Shown here: one piece after another, positions 26,075 to 34,345 of the stretch
How positions within the stretch are numbered: position 1 is the first letter of the stretch
How the letters are laid out: each line of letters begins with the position of its first letter
Assembly (NCBI GenBank): GCA_944324965.1
Contig: CALUYH010000006.1
Span: forward strand, 28,875 to 92,874
Source: Candidatus Avelusimicrobium gallinaceum
GTDB lineage: Bacteria > Elusimicrobiota > Elusimicrobia > Elusimicrobiales > Elusimicrobiaceae
DNA length: 64,000 nt
Direction of reading: 5' to 3'
Position numbers and translations under genes: made by a program
Notes under the pieces: generated by a model
Told to the model about the DNA's origin: nothing
The model's input: only the letters and a program-made list of their open reading frames with translations
Database searches by the model: none

Positions 26075-27007
26075 ATGAAACCTGTTGTATTTATAACCGC
26101 CGGCGACCCGCTAGGAATTGGCCCGGAAGTAACGGTTAAAGCATTAGAAAATCCTTTAGTACAGCACGCGTGCTCCCCGATTGTCATCGGGGAGCCGTGC
26201 TCGCTTTTTCGCGCCGGGTTTAACGACCGCATGGCGCGGCTCATCAGCATGGACTCCTGCGAATGCTTGCAGGACGCACCGCACGGGCCGACCGAGGCCG
26301 GCGGGGTGGCCTCCTTTAAAGCCGTAGAACTCGGCTGCAAGCTGGCCGCACGCACCGGGTGCTCCCTGGTGACGGCGCCTATTTCCAAACAAAGCTGGGC
26401 CTTGGGGCACATCCCCTACGTGGGCCATACGGAACTGCTGCGCGAACGCGCCGGCAAAAACGGGCTGATGATGTTTGTCAGCGGGCGGATACGCTGCGCG
26501 CTGGTAAGCGAACATTTTGCCATTGCCGATTTGCCCCGCATTATCACCCGCGCCCGGGTGGCCGGGGCCGCGCGGCATTTTGCCCAAGCGCTCCAGCGGC
26601 TGGGCATTGCCAAACCGCGCATCGGCGTTTGCGCGCTCAACCCGCACGCGGGCGACAACGGCCAATTCGGCAACGAGGAGCACACCGTCATTGAACCCGC
26701 CCTTCGGGCCTTGTGCCGCAAAGGGCTGCAGTTGGAAGGGCCCTTCCCGGCGGACAGTTTGTGGGCTGCGCATGCCAAAGGTAAGTACGACGGCATTTTG
26801 TGCATGTACCACGACCAGGCGCTTTTGGGCCTGAAGCTGGCCGCACGCGAGCCGATTGTGCACATCACGGCCGGCTTAAAATTCTTGCGCACGTCCCCCA
26901 CGCACGGGACCGCTTTTGACATTGCAGGCAAACACTGCGCCGACGAAAGAAGTATGACCTCCGCCATTTTGTTTGCGGCGGCCAGAAGTAAAACTCCGCA
27001 ATTCTAG
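26075..27007 (+). CDS. pdxA: 4-hydroxythreonine-4-phosphate dehydrogenase
   Basis: PdxA oxidises 4-phosphohydroxy-threonine in the DXP-dependent route to pyridoxal phosphate. The 310-residue protein begins MKPVVFITAGDPLGIGPE. The substrate and metal motifs are present: YVGHTELLRE, LNPHAGDNGQFG, MYHDQALLGLK and RTSPTHGTAFDIAG. I chose the ATG at 26075 because the conserved AGDP motif begins eight residues later; an upstream start at 26048 would add non-conserved residues that form the leader hairpin. It is followed by a terminator. Confidence 0.92.
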   Translation: MKPVVFITAGDPLGIGPEVTVKALENPLVQHACSPIVIGEPCSLFRAGFNDRMARLISMDSCECLQDAPHGPTEAGGVASFKAVELGCKLAARTGCSLVTAPISKQSWALGHIPYVGHTELLRERAGKNGLMMFVSGRIRCALVSEHFAIADLPRIITRARVAGAARHFAQALQRLGIAKPRIGVCALNPHAGDNGQFGNEEHTVIEPALRALCRKGLQLEGPFPADSLWAAHAKGKYDGILCMYHDQALLGLKLAAREPIVHITAGLKFLRTSPTHGTAFDIAGKHCADERSMTSAILFAAARSKTPQF

Positions 27008-27037
27008 TACGACACCCCGCTTTCTATTTTTATTTAC

Positions 27038-27060
27038 CCCCGCCCACCGGCGGGGTTTTT
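27038..27060 (+). terminator. Rho-independent terminator after pdxA
   Basis: The stem CCCCGCC / GGCGGGG with a 4-base loop is followed by T5. Confidence 0.85.
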
Positions 27061-27142
27061 GCTTTTCGGCTTCGGGCGGGAGTCCGGCCGAAAGGGCAAC
27101 TGCTTTTTCGGCGGGAAAGCCCCCCACGCCCCCTGTTTTATT

Positions 27143-27151
27143 TGTTACAAT
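27143..27151 (+). promoter_or_regulatory. Extended -10 promoter, predicted leaderless start of birA
   Basis: TGTTACAAT carries a TGN extension and a TACAAT hexamer. Six bases separate it from the ATG at 27158, so the start codon should be at the 5' end of the transcript. It would drive birA and the decarboxylase genes behind it. Confidence 0.55.
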
Positions 27152-27157
27152 GGGTGT

Positions 27158-27862
27158 ATGGGCTCCATCATTCATTTTGAAGAAATTGATTCCACCAATA
27201 ACTACCTAAAAGAGCACTGTTCCTCTTTGGCGCACGGAACTATCGTTACGGCGGACCGCCAAACCGCCGGGCGCGGGCGCTTTAACCGCAAGTGGGAGTC
27301 CCAGGAAGGCGGCCTGTATTTTTCCCTTTTAATCAAACCGCAGCAAACCGATTTTTGGCCCAACTTCACGCAGCTGATGGGGCTGGCTTTGTGCCGCGCA
27401 ATTGAAAAGCTGTACCCGCACACCTATTTAAAATGGCCCAACGACGTGCTGGCCGACGGCAAAAAGCTGTGCGGCATTTTGAGCGAAGGCGTCCTGTCCG
27501 GCGGGAAGCTGGAAGGGATGGTCATCGGCACGGGCGTGAACGTCGGGCAGAAAACCATGCCGGACGTCGGGCAGCCGGCCACGTCGCTCTATATGCTAGG
27601 CGTACAGACCGACAAACAACTTTTGTTAAACGACATTATGCAGTATTTTTGGCAGGACTACCCTGCCGTAGAAGCACAAGGCTTTGCCGCCATTTGCGAA
27701 CCGTACAAAAAACGGTTCCCGTTTATCGGCAAAGAAATATCCGTCAAAAACGGTGAAAAACCCCTTTTCGGCACCGTGCGGGACGTATCGGAGCGCGGGA
27801 CGCTCCTGCTCGCCACCGCCAGCGGCCAGGAAGAAATATATATAGGAGACCTGATTGTATGA
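27158..27862 (+). CDS. birA: Biotin--protein ligase, catalytic-only form
   Basis: This 234-residue enzyme attaches biotin to the acceptor lysine of carboxylase subunits. It starts MGSIIHFEEIDSTNNYL, so it lacks the DNA-binding domain of bifunctional BirA and should not act as a repressor. Catalytic motifs are present: ADRQTAGRGRFNRKW, GLYFSLLIKP, LKWPNDVLADGKKLCGIL and GTGVNVG. The upstream extension to 27059 would run through the promoter and is rejected. Its stop overlaps the start of the small decarboxylase subunit as ATGA. The decarboxylase alpha subunit two genes on has the biotin site, so enzyme and substrate share a transcript. Confidence 0.9.
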   Translation: MGSIIHFEEIDSTNNYLKEHCSSLAHGTIVTADRQTAGRGRFNRKWESQEGGLYFSLLIKPQQTDFWPNFTQLMGLALCRAIEKLYPHTYLKWPNDVLADGKKLCGILSEGVLSGGKLEGMVIGTGVNVGQKTMPDVGQPATSLYMLGVQTDKQLLLNDIMQYFWQDYPAVEAQGFAAICEPYKKRFPFIGKEISVKNGEKPLFGTVRDVSERGTLLLATASGQEEIYIGDLIV

Positions 27863-28077
27863 GTGCAGATAATCTGATGATGCAATCCGTCAACATTACG
27901 ATAATCGGAATGTTGGTCGTGTTCGTATTTCTGATCATCATGATCGGAATTATGAAAGTGTTGGGCAAGCTGGTGCAAGCGATGGAAAAATACTTCCCGC
28001 AGACCGTGCCCGCCGCCGAGGACAACGCACTAATTGCAGTGGCCGTGGCCGCCGCCAGAAGATTTCAAGGAAAATAA
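27859..28077 (+). CDS. oadG: OadG-like small membrane subunit of sodium-pump decarboxylase
   Basis: This 72-residue protein has one membrane helix near residues 12-35 (ITIIGMLVVFVFLIIMIGIM). The matching position of GMLVVFVFL, the size and the operon position fit the gamma subunit of oxaloacetate-type decarboxylases, which links the alpha and beta subunits. Gamma subunits diverge quickly, so the assignment depends partly on context. It is coupled to birA by an ATGA overlap and lies 15 bases before the alpha subunit gene. Confidence 0.75.
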   Translation: MSADNLMMQSVNITIIGMLVVFVFLIIMIGIMKVLGKLVQAMEKYFPQTVPAAEDNALIAVAVAAARRFQGK

Positions 28078-28092
28078 ACGAGGGGAACCCAT

Positions 28093-29889
28093 ATGAAAAA
28101 AATTAATTTTATGCTCACTGCGTTCCGCGACGGTTTTCAATCCGTCTACGGTGCGCGCGTACTTACCAAAGACTTTATGCCCGCGGTAGAAGCTGCCCGC
28201 CATGCCGGCATTACCCACATGGAATTTGGCGGCGGGGCGCGCTTCCAGGCGTTGTTCTTTTACTGCAACGAAAACGCCTTTGATATGATGGACACGTTCC
28301 GCAAAACCGCCGGCCCGGACGCCAACCTGCAAACCTTGGCCCGCGGCGTGAACGTGGTCGGTTTGGACAGCCAGCCTTCCGACGTCATCAAAGCCCACGC
28401 CAAGCTGTTCAAAAAACACGGCACCACCACCATCCGCAACTTTGATGCGTTAAACGACGTAAACAACCTGATTTATTCCGGCCAGTGCATCCACGATGCG
28501 GGCCTGAAGCACGAAGTGTGCGTAAGCATGATGTCCCTGGCCCCGGGCTGGGATCACACCGGCACCATTCACACCGAAGTGTTCTACGAAAAAATTCTGC
28601 GCCAGATTTTGGATTCCGGCGTTCCGTTTGACTCCGTCTGCTTTAAAGACGCGTCCGGTACTTCCACTCCGTCCACCGTCGGCAAGACCATTGCCATGGC
28701 CCGCCGCCTGCTGCCCGAAGGCACCAAAATCGTGTTCCACACGCACGAAACGGCCGGCAACTCCATTGCCTGCTGTCTGGAAGCCATCCACGCCGGCGCC
28801 GACCAGCTGGACCTTTCCATGCAGCCCGTATCCGGCGGCACCTGCCAGCCCGATATTTTAACGATGTGGCACGCCCTGCGCGGCACGGATTATACGCTGG
28901 ATATTGATACCAAAAAAATCCAGGAAGCCGAAAACGTGTTCCAGGAATGCATGAGCAAATACTTCCTGCCGCCCGAGGCCACCGCGGTCAACCCGATTAT
29001 TCCGTTCTCTCCGCTGCCCGGCGGCGCGTTGACGGCCAACACCCAAATGATGCGCGACAACGGCACCTTTAACAAATTCCCCGAAGTCGTAAAAGCCATG
29101 GGCGAATGCGTCAAATTGGGCGGGTTCGGCACGTCCGTCACCCCCGTTTCCCAGTTCTACTTCCAGCAGGCGTACAGCAACGTCATGTTCGGCCCCTGGA
29201 AGAAAATCACCCCCGGCTACGGCAAAATGGTATTGGGATACTTCGGCAAAACGCCGGTGGAACCCGATCCGGCCGTGGTGAAGGAAGCCAGCGAACAGCT
29301 GGGCTTGCCGCCTACCAAGAAAACGCCGCTTGAAATCAACGACGCCGACCCGAAGAAAGGCCTCAAAGTGGCGGAAGCCAAACTTAAAGAAGCGGGCTTG
29401 CCGGTAACGGAAGAAAACGTTTTCATCGTGGCCACCTGCGCCGACAAAGGGCTCTTGTTCCTCAAAGGCGAAGCCAAAGTGAACGGTATCCGCTGGGCGG
29501 CCGACGCCAAAAAAGCGTCCGCCAAAGCGGGCGACGCCGTGAAAGTGACCGTAAACGGCAAAGCGTACGAAGTCGTGTTTGACGGCGACAGCGCCGTCGT
29601 AAACGGCAAACGCTACGATGTGTCCACCTCCGCGTCGGACGCCAAGGCCGACAAAAAGCCTGCTGCGGGCACCGGTGCGGGCAGTGCGGTCAAATCCCCC
29701 TTGCCGGGCGCGGTATTGCGCTTGAGCGCCAAAGAAGGGGAACACGTCAGCGAAGGGCAGGAAATTATCGTCTTGGAAGCGATGAAGATGGAAACCTCCA
29801 TCGCGGCCACGGCCTCCGGCACCATTCACTTTGCCGTGAAACAAGGCGACCAGGTGCAAACCGGCGATACGCTGGCCGACATCAAATAA
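28093..29889 (+). CDS. oadA: Biotin carboxyltransferase subunit of sodium-pump decarboxylase (OadA/PycB-like)
   Basis: This 598-residue protein transfers a carboxyl group from an organic acid to biotin. The N-terminal barrel carries the expected metal and catalytic residues: Asp in FRDGFQSVYGAR, Lys in CFKDASGTSTP and the His pair in FHTHETAGN. A conserved helical domain follows, and the C-terminal biotin domain has EAMKMET with Lys565 as the acceptor. The first motif is usually RDAHQS and the second usually KDMAG; both differ here, so the substrate (oxaloacetate, malonate or another acid) is uncertain. An Ala/Lys/Asp-rich linker separates the domains. It sits between oadG-like and oadB-like genes. 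Confidence 0.85.
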   Translation: MKKINFMLTAFRDGFQSVYGARVLTKDFMPAVEAARHAGITHMEFGGGARFQALFFYCNENAFDMMDTFRKTAGPDANLQTLARGVNVVGLDSQPSDVIKAHAKLFKKHGTTTIRNFDALNDVNNLIYSGQCIHDAGLKHEVCVSMMSLAPGWDHTGTIHTEVFYEKILRQILDSGVPFDSVCFKDASGTSTPSTVGKTIAMARRLLPEGTKIVFHTHETAGNSIACCLEAIHAGADQLDLSMQPVSGGTCQPDILTMWHALRGTDYTLDIDTKKIQEAENVFQECMSKYFLPPEATAVNPIIPFSPLPGGALTANTQMMRDNGTFNKFPEVVKAMGECVKLGGFGTSVTPVSQFYFQQAYSNVMFGPWKKITPGYGKMVLGYFGKTPVEPDPAVVKEASEQLGLPPTKKTPLEINDADPKKGLKVAEAKLKEAGLPVTEENVFIVATCADKGLLFLKGEAKVNGIRWAADAKKASAKAGDAVKVTVNGKAYEVVFDGDSAVVNGKRYDVSTSASDAKADKKPAAGTGAGSAVKSPLPGAVLRLSAKEGEHVSEGQEIIVLEAMKMETSIAATASGTIHFAVKQGDQVQTGDTLADIK

Positions 29890-29901
29890 GAGAGGAAACC
29901 T

Positions 29902-31059
29902 ATGGATATTTTAACTTCTCTTACCAAAATTGCACACGCCACTTCGCTCTATGCGCTCACCTGGCAGCAACTGGTGATGATGGTGGTTTGCTGCTTTCTG
30001 TTGTGGCTGGGGATTAAAAAGCAGTTTGAACCGCTGCTTTTAATCCCGATTGCCTTCGGCGGGCTGCTGTCCAACATTCCGTTGGCGGGCATTGCCGAAG
30101 CGGGCGGTTTTTTGCGCATCGTGTACGACGCCGGTATCCAGACGGGTCTGTTCCCGCTGTTTATCTTTATGTCCGTCGGCGCGATGACGGACTTTGGCCC
30201 GCTGATTGCCAACCCCAAAACGGCCCTGTTGGGCGGGGCGGCGCAGTTTGGCATTTTTGCCACGCTCATCGGCGCCATTGCGCTTTCGTATGTGCACTTT
30301 GGCGACGCGCAGCCGTTTGCGTTTGGCTTAAAAGAAGCGGCCTCTATCGGCATTATCGGCGGGGCGGACGGCCCGACGGCTATCTTTTTAACCTCCCGCT
30401 TGGCACCGCAGCTGTTGGGCGCCATTGCCGTGGCGGCCTATTCGTATATGGCGCTGGTACCGATTATCCAGCCGCCCATTATGAAGCTCTTGACCACCGA
30501 CGCGGAACGCAAAATCAAAATGACGCAGCTGCGCCCCGTTTCCAAACGCGAGAAGATTTTGTTCCCGCTCGTGCTGTTGCTCTTGTGCGCGTTCCTCTTG
30601 CCGGATGCGGCACCCTTAATCGGTGCGCTTACGTTCGGGAACCTGATTAAAGAATCGGGCGTGGCGGAACGCTTGTCCAAAACCCTGCAAAATGATTTCT
30701 GCAACATTACCACCATTTTGCTCGGGCTGTCGGTCGGTTCCAAACTGCAGGCCAGCCAATTCTTAAAAACCGAAACGCTGGGTATCTTGGTGCTGGGCAT
30801 TATTGCCTTCTCCATCGCCACGGCTTCGGGCGTGTTGTTGGCCAAACTGATGAACTGCTTCAGCAAGACCAAAATCAACCCGCTTATCGGTTCCGCCGGC
30901 GTGTCGGCTGTGCCGATGGCGGCGCGCGTTTCCAACAAAATCGGGTTGGAATACGACAAGAACAACTACCTCTTGATGCACGCGATGGGCCCCAACGTGG
31001 CGGGCGTAATCGGCAGTGCGGTGGCGGCGGGGGTGTTGTTATCGCTGCTTGGCAAATAA
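29902..31059 (+). CDS. oadB: Sodium-ion-translocating decarboxylase beta subunit
   Basis: This polytopic membrane protein of 385 residues decarboxylates carboxybiotin and pumps sodium outward. The family signature [17 protein letters not shown] is intact, including the Asp essential for ion coupling in known enzymes. The later [12 protein letters not shown] and [16 protein letters not shown] motifs are also present. About nine to ten hydrophobic segments can be seen. With the upstream genes it forms a complete pump that would turn decarboxylation energy into a sodium gradient, as expected in a fermenting anaerobe. Confidence 0.92.
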   Translation: MDILTSLTKIAHATSLYALTWQQLVMMVVCCFLLWLGIKKQFEPLLLIPIAFGGLLSNIPLAGIAEAGGFLRIVYDAGIQTGLFPLFIFMSVGAMTDFGPLIANPKTALLGGAAQFGIFATLIGAIALSYVHFGDAQPFAFGLKEAASIGIIGGADGPTAIFLTSRLAPQLLGAIAVAAYSYMALVPIIQPPIMKLLTTDAERKIKMTQLRPVSKREKILFPLVLLLLCAFLLPDAAPLIGALTFGNLIKESGVAERLSKTLQNDFCNITTILLGLSVGSKLQASQFLKTETLGILVLGIIAFSIATASGVLLAKLMNCFSKTKINPLIGSAGVSAVPMAARVSNKIGLEYDKNNYLLMHAMGPNVAGVIGSAVAAGVLLSLLGK

Positions 31060-31076
31060 TTTACGCCGCTTAAGGA

Positions 31077-31102
31077 ACGCCCCGCGAAAGCGGGGCGTTT
31101 TT
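31077..31102 (+). terminator. Terminator after the decarboxylase operon
   Basis: The stem ACGCCCCGC / GCGGGGCGT with a GAAA loop is followed by T5. The promoter of the next gene starts two bases downstream. Confidence 0.9.
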
Positions 31103-31103
31103 G

Positions 31104-31112
31104 TGCTACAAT
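31104..31112 (+). promoter_or_regulatory. Extended -10 promoter, predicted leaderless start of glycosyltransferase
   Basis: TGCTACAAT is followed after 7 bases by the ATG at 31120. An ATG at 31111 overlaps the -10 and cannot be the start if this promoter is used. The expected -35 position lies inside the preceding terminator stem. Confidence 0.55.
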
Positions 31113-31119
31113 GACGTAT

Positions 31120-32067
31120 ATGAACATTTCCCTATTTCCTTCGGACTCTACAAAAGACACCGCTATCGTGCTGGGGGCCACCGGCAATTTAACCTTTGCG
31201 TTGGGCGTTGTTTTAAAAGGGCTCAAACGCCACAACGCGGCTTTGCTCAAGCGCGCCGATGTGGTGGTGTATTACCAAAACATGGATGAATCCTGCCGCC
31301 GCGCGCTGAACCGGGTGGTACCGTGCCGGTTTGTAGAATACCGTTTCCCGCATATGCAGGGAATGCGCCCGCACGTGCTGCGCGATTACGGGGAAATGAC
31401 GTTTGCCCGTTATGAATGCTTCCGCTTGCTGGAGCACTACTCATACGTGCTGTGGTTGGACGCGGATATTTTGGTGCAAGGCGACCTAGCCGGTATGCTT
31501 GCGCAAATTCCGCACGGGATTGGCTTCCGGCGTGAGTATTATGATGAACGCGTGCGCGTGAATTTTACGCAGGACATTCCTCACTTTAAGATGGACGCCC
31601 CGCACTACAATGCGGGCATTATGGCGGCCAGCAACCTGCTGCCCGGCGACAAAAACCGCTTTTCCGATTGGTGCTACCAAAAGACCGAAGAAATCAGCAA
31701 CGTTCTTTATTACCCGGACCAAGGAATTTTACTTTTGATGTGCCAGCATTTTGGCCTGACCATTGACCCGCTGGACGAAAAATACAATTGCGAGGCCCGC
31801 CGCTGTGCCCCCGTCCTTAAACAATCCGCTCTGGTGCACGCCGTCGGTCACCGCAAATTTTGGAAATACTATTATTTTGACGAATGGTTCCAATTTTATA
31901 AAGAATGGGTGAAAGAAACCGGCCTGCCGTGCCAGAACAATTTCCCTGTTTTTAAACGGCTTGGGCTAACCAAATACCCGCTGTTTCAGGTGGCGCCCAA
32001 TCCTGCCCAACACCCGCTTAAATTCATCACGTATCTGTTCCGGGCGTGTTTGCATTTGCGTTATTGA
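31120..32067 (+). CDS. Glycosyltransferase family 8-like protein
   Basis: This 315-residue cytoplasmic protein has the GT-A fold features of family 8. The N-terminal nucleotide-sugar region is AIVLGATGNLTFALGV, the metal-binding DxD motif is in WLDADILVQGD near residue 115, and the acceptor motif HYNAGIMAASNLL follows. Family members add glucose or galactose to lipopolysaccharide core or make glycogen primers. The diderm envelope suggests a surface glycan, but a single gene outside any glycan cluster leaves the product open. It ends at a bidirectional terminator. Confidence 0.8.
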   Translation: MNISLFPSDSTKDTAIVLGATGNLTFALGVVLKGLKRHNAALLKRADVVVYYQNMDESCRRALNRVVPCRFVEYRFPHMQGMRPHVLRDYGEMTFARYECFRLLEHYSYVLWLDADILVQGDLAGMLAQIPHGIGFRREYYDERVRVNFTQDIPHFKMDAPHYNAGIMAASNLLPGDKNRFSDWCYQKTEEISNVLYYPDQGILLLMCQHFGLTIDPLDEKYNCEARRCAPVLKQSALVHAVGHRKFWKYYYFDEWFQFYKEWVKETGLPCQNNFPVFKRLGLTKYPLFQVAPNPAQHPLKFITYLFRACLHLRY

Positions 32068-32070
32068 CAT

Positions 32071-32100
32071 AAAAATCCCGCTTTAAAAAGCGGGATTTTT
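32071..32100. terminator. Bidirectional terminator between glycosyltransferase and nth
   Basis: The repeat AAAAATCCCGCTTT / AAAGCGGGATTTTT is symmetric, so it works for both converging genes. Confidence 0.9.
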
Positions 32101-32101
32101 G

Positions 32102-32749
32102 TTATTCGGAAATTTTCACACCGTTTCGGGGGCATATCGGGGCCAACCGGCAACGGCTGCACGCCGGCTTTCGGGCGTTGCACACCTGCCTGCCGTGCAG
32201 AATAAGCGCAATGCCAAACCACCCCCAGTATTTATACGGAATCAGTTTCATCAAATCCTGTTCCACTTTCACGGGGTCCGTTTGTTTGGTAAGCCCCAGC
32301 CGGTAGGACAGCCGTTTGATGTGCGTATCCACCACAATGCCTTCGGGCTTTTTAAAATAATCCCCCAGCATCACGTTGGCGGTTTTGCGCGCTACGCCGC
32401 GCAGGGTGAGCAAATCTTTCATATTCTGCGGCACTTCGCCGCCGTACACTTCGCTGATGCGCTTGGAACTTTCAATTAACGACAAGGCTTTACTGTGGTA
32501 AAAGCCGGCGGAGTGGATGAGTCTTTCCACGTCTTTGATATCGGCCTGGGCCATTTGCTGCGGGGTGGAATAGGCCGCAAACAACGCGGGCGTAATTTGG
32601 TTCACGCGTTCATCCGTGCACTGGGCCGACAAAATCACCGCACACAGCAGTTGCCACGCGTTTTTGTGGTGCAGCGGAATGATATGCTTGGGGTAAAGCT
32701 GTTTAAGCGTTTTTAACAGGGCGGGAACGTCGGGCTTTTTAGCGGGCAT
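32102..32749 (-). CDS. nth: Endonuclease III
   Basis: This base-excision glycosylase/AP lyase removes oxidised pyrimidines. The 215-residue protein has the helix-hairpin-helix motif TLRGVARKTANVML with the catalytic Lys, the catalytic Asp in VVDTHIKRLSYRLG, and the C-terminal 4Fe-4S motif C-x6-C-x2-C-x5-C. The ATG at 32749 (MPAKKPDVPALL) overlaps the permease stop by 11 bases; the longer frame to 32884 lies inside the permease gene. The gene rides at the end of the metal transporter operon. Confidence 0.95.
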   Translation of the reverse strand: MPAKKPDVPALLKTLKQLYPKHIIPLHHKNAWQLLCAVILSAQCTDERVNQITPALFAAYSTPQQMAQADIKDVERLIHSAGFYHSKALSLIESSKRISEVYGGEVPQNMKDLLTLRGVARKTANVMLGDYFKKPEGIVVDTHIKRLSYRLGLTKQTDPVKVEQDLMKLIPYKYWGWFGIALILHGRQVCNARKPACSRCRLAPICPRNGVKISE

Positions 32750-33560
32750 TTTTGAGCCCCCCCATTTTGCTCCAGCCGTAAGATAATGCCAAAATACACA
32801 AGTTAACCAAAATAATCGTGGCGCCGGACGGAATGTTGAACACGAACGACAAATACACCCCCGCCCACACGCTGGCCACGCCAAAGCATGCCGCCAGCCA
32901 GAGCACTTGTTTAAACGTGTGCGAAATCAGCAACGCCGAAACGGGCGGAATAATGAGCAGGGCCGAAATCAGGAAAATGCCCACCACTTTAAACGCCAGC
33001 ACCACGGCTACGGACGTTATCACCACCAGCACCGTATTAATAGTCTGCACGGCAATGCCGCGGGTGCGGGCGAAGGGTTCGTCAAAGCAGGCGGAAGTCA
33101 AATCCCGGTAAAAAAAGAACAGCCCGGCTAAAACCGCCGCCAGCAACAGGCCGCATAACACGGCTTCGTCCTTGGAAACGGTCAAAATACTGCCGAACAA
33201 ATAGCCCAATAAATCGGTATTAAATCCGCCGGCCAGCGCGGTAATCAAAAGCCCGACCGACAGCCCCGCCGCACTGACAATGCCGATAGCGGCGTCGCCA
33301 TAGATTTTAAATTTTTGCGCCAGCTTCATAATGCCCAGCGACGCCGCCGCCACCACCGGCACCGATACATACACCGGATTGGCCGACAATAAAAGCGCCG
33401 CCGCCACGCCCGTCAAACACACGTGGCTCATGCCATCGCCGATGAGCGACAAACGCTTGAGCACCAAAAACACCCCCAATAAGGCGCACGCCGCCGCCAC
33501 CAACGAACCGGCCGCCAGCCCGCGCTGCACAAACCCGTAGCTCAAAAATTCCGTAATCAT
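32739..33560 (-). CDS. znuB: Zinc/manganese ABC transporter permease (ABC-3 type)
   Basis: This inner-membrane channel subunit has about 273 residues. It starts MITEFLSYGFVQRGL and contains VFLVLKRLSLIGDGMSHVCL, typical of the ABC-3 permeases that pair with cluster 9 metal-binding proteins. Seven to eight membrane segments can be seen. The ATG at 33560 overlaps the stop of the ATPase gene as ATGA. Zinc or manganese is likely; the sequence alone does not settle which. Confidence 0.88.
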   Translation of the reverse strand: MITEFLSYGFVQRGLAAGSLVAAACALLGVFLVLKRLSLIGDGMSHVCLTGVAAALLLSANPVYVSVPVVAAASLGIMKLAQKFKIYGDAAIGIVSAAGLSVGLLITALAGGFNTDLLGYLFGSILTVSKDEAVLCGLLLAAVLAGLFFFYRDLTSACFDEPFARTRGIAVQTINTVLVVITSVAVVLAFKVVGIFLISALLIIPPVSALLISHTFKQVLWLAACFGVASVWAGVYLSFVFNIPSGATIILVNLCILALSYGWSKMGGLKNAR

Positions 33561-34345
33561 TTGACCTCCTCCCCGCACGATCCGCCCAGCGGGCAGCGGC
33601 CGTGGTTGTGCAAATGGTCTATGGTGTGTTGGGCAAAAGCACCCAGTTTTTCGGCCACGGCGGCGGAATGGCAAAATTCCTGTTTGGTACCGTAGAACAC
33701 GAGGGTTTTGTCTATATACATAAATTTGGAAATATATTTGCCCACTTCGCCCGTGTCGTGCGTGATGAGCAAAATCGTCACGCCAAAGCGGGTGTTCAAC
33801 TCACCCAACAAATCAAAAAACATCTCGCGCGATTCGGGGTCCAGCGCGGTGGAAGGCTCGTCCAAAATCAGCAGTTCCGGCCGGCTGACCAGCGCCCGCG
33901 CCAACAAGACGCGCTGCTGTTGGCCGATGGATAAATCGTGGAAAATCCGCCCCGCATATTCCCGCGTGCGGGTTTTTTGCATGGCTTCGTGCACTTGTTT
34001 TAACTCGCTGACCGATACGCCGCTGCCGTGCCGGTCCGAAAGGCCCATCAGCACCACTTCTTCGGCCGACACCGGGAACCCGCTTTGCGACACCGGGCTC
34101 TTTTGCGCCAAGTAGCCGATTTTGCGCCACTCTTTAAACGTGCGCAGCGGCTGGCCAAACAGCTTGATTTGGCCTTTGCCTTTTTCCAACCCTAAAAGCA
34201 ATTTTAGCAGCGTGGTCTTTCCGCCGCCGTTGGGGCCGATAATACCCACATAATCGCCCGCGTTGACCGCAAACGAAATGTGTTCCAACACCGGCACGCG
34301 CACGTAAGCAAAACTTACATCTTGCGCTTCAATTACGCTTGGCAT
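33557..34345 (-). CDS. znuC: Zinc/manganese ABC transporter ATP-binding protein
   Basis: This 262-residue ATPase drives metal uptake. It has Walker A GPNGGGKTTLLK, the signature LSIGQQQRVLLARAL, Walker B ELLILDEPSTALD and the switch histidine in ILLITHDTG. The C-terminus ends in a Cys/His tail (HNHGRCPLGGSCGEE) that could bind zinc and sense the metal; this is inference. Its start overlaps the end of the binding-protein gene by 13 bases. Confidence 0.9.
   Translation of the reverse strand: MPSVIEAQDVSFAYVRVPVLEHISFAVNAGDYVGIIGPNGGGKTTLLKLLLGLEKGKGQIKLFGQPLRTFKEWRKIGYLAQKSPVSQSGFPVSAEEVVLMGLSDRHGSGVSVSELKQVHEAMQKTRTREYAGRIFHDLSIGQQQRVLLARALVSRPELLILDEPSTALDPESREMFFDLLGELNTRFGVTILLITHDTGEVGKYISKFMYIDKTLVFYGTKQEFCHSAAVAEKLGAFAQHTIDHLHNHGRCPLGGSCGEEVK

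Noticed and set aside
28858..29859. Long open frame (333 codons) on the minus strand opposite oadA
   Set aside because: It is antisense to a conserved enzyme gene, is rich in Gly/His/Arg/Phe as expected from reverse reading of GC-rich codons, and has no recognisable motif or ribosome binding site.
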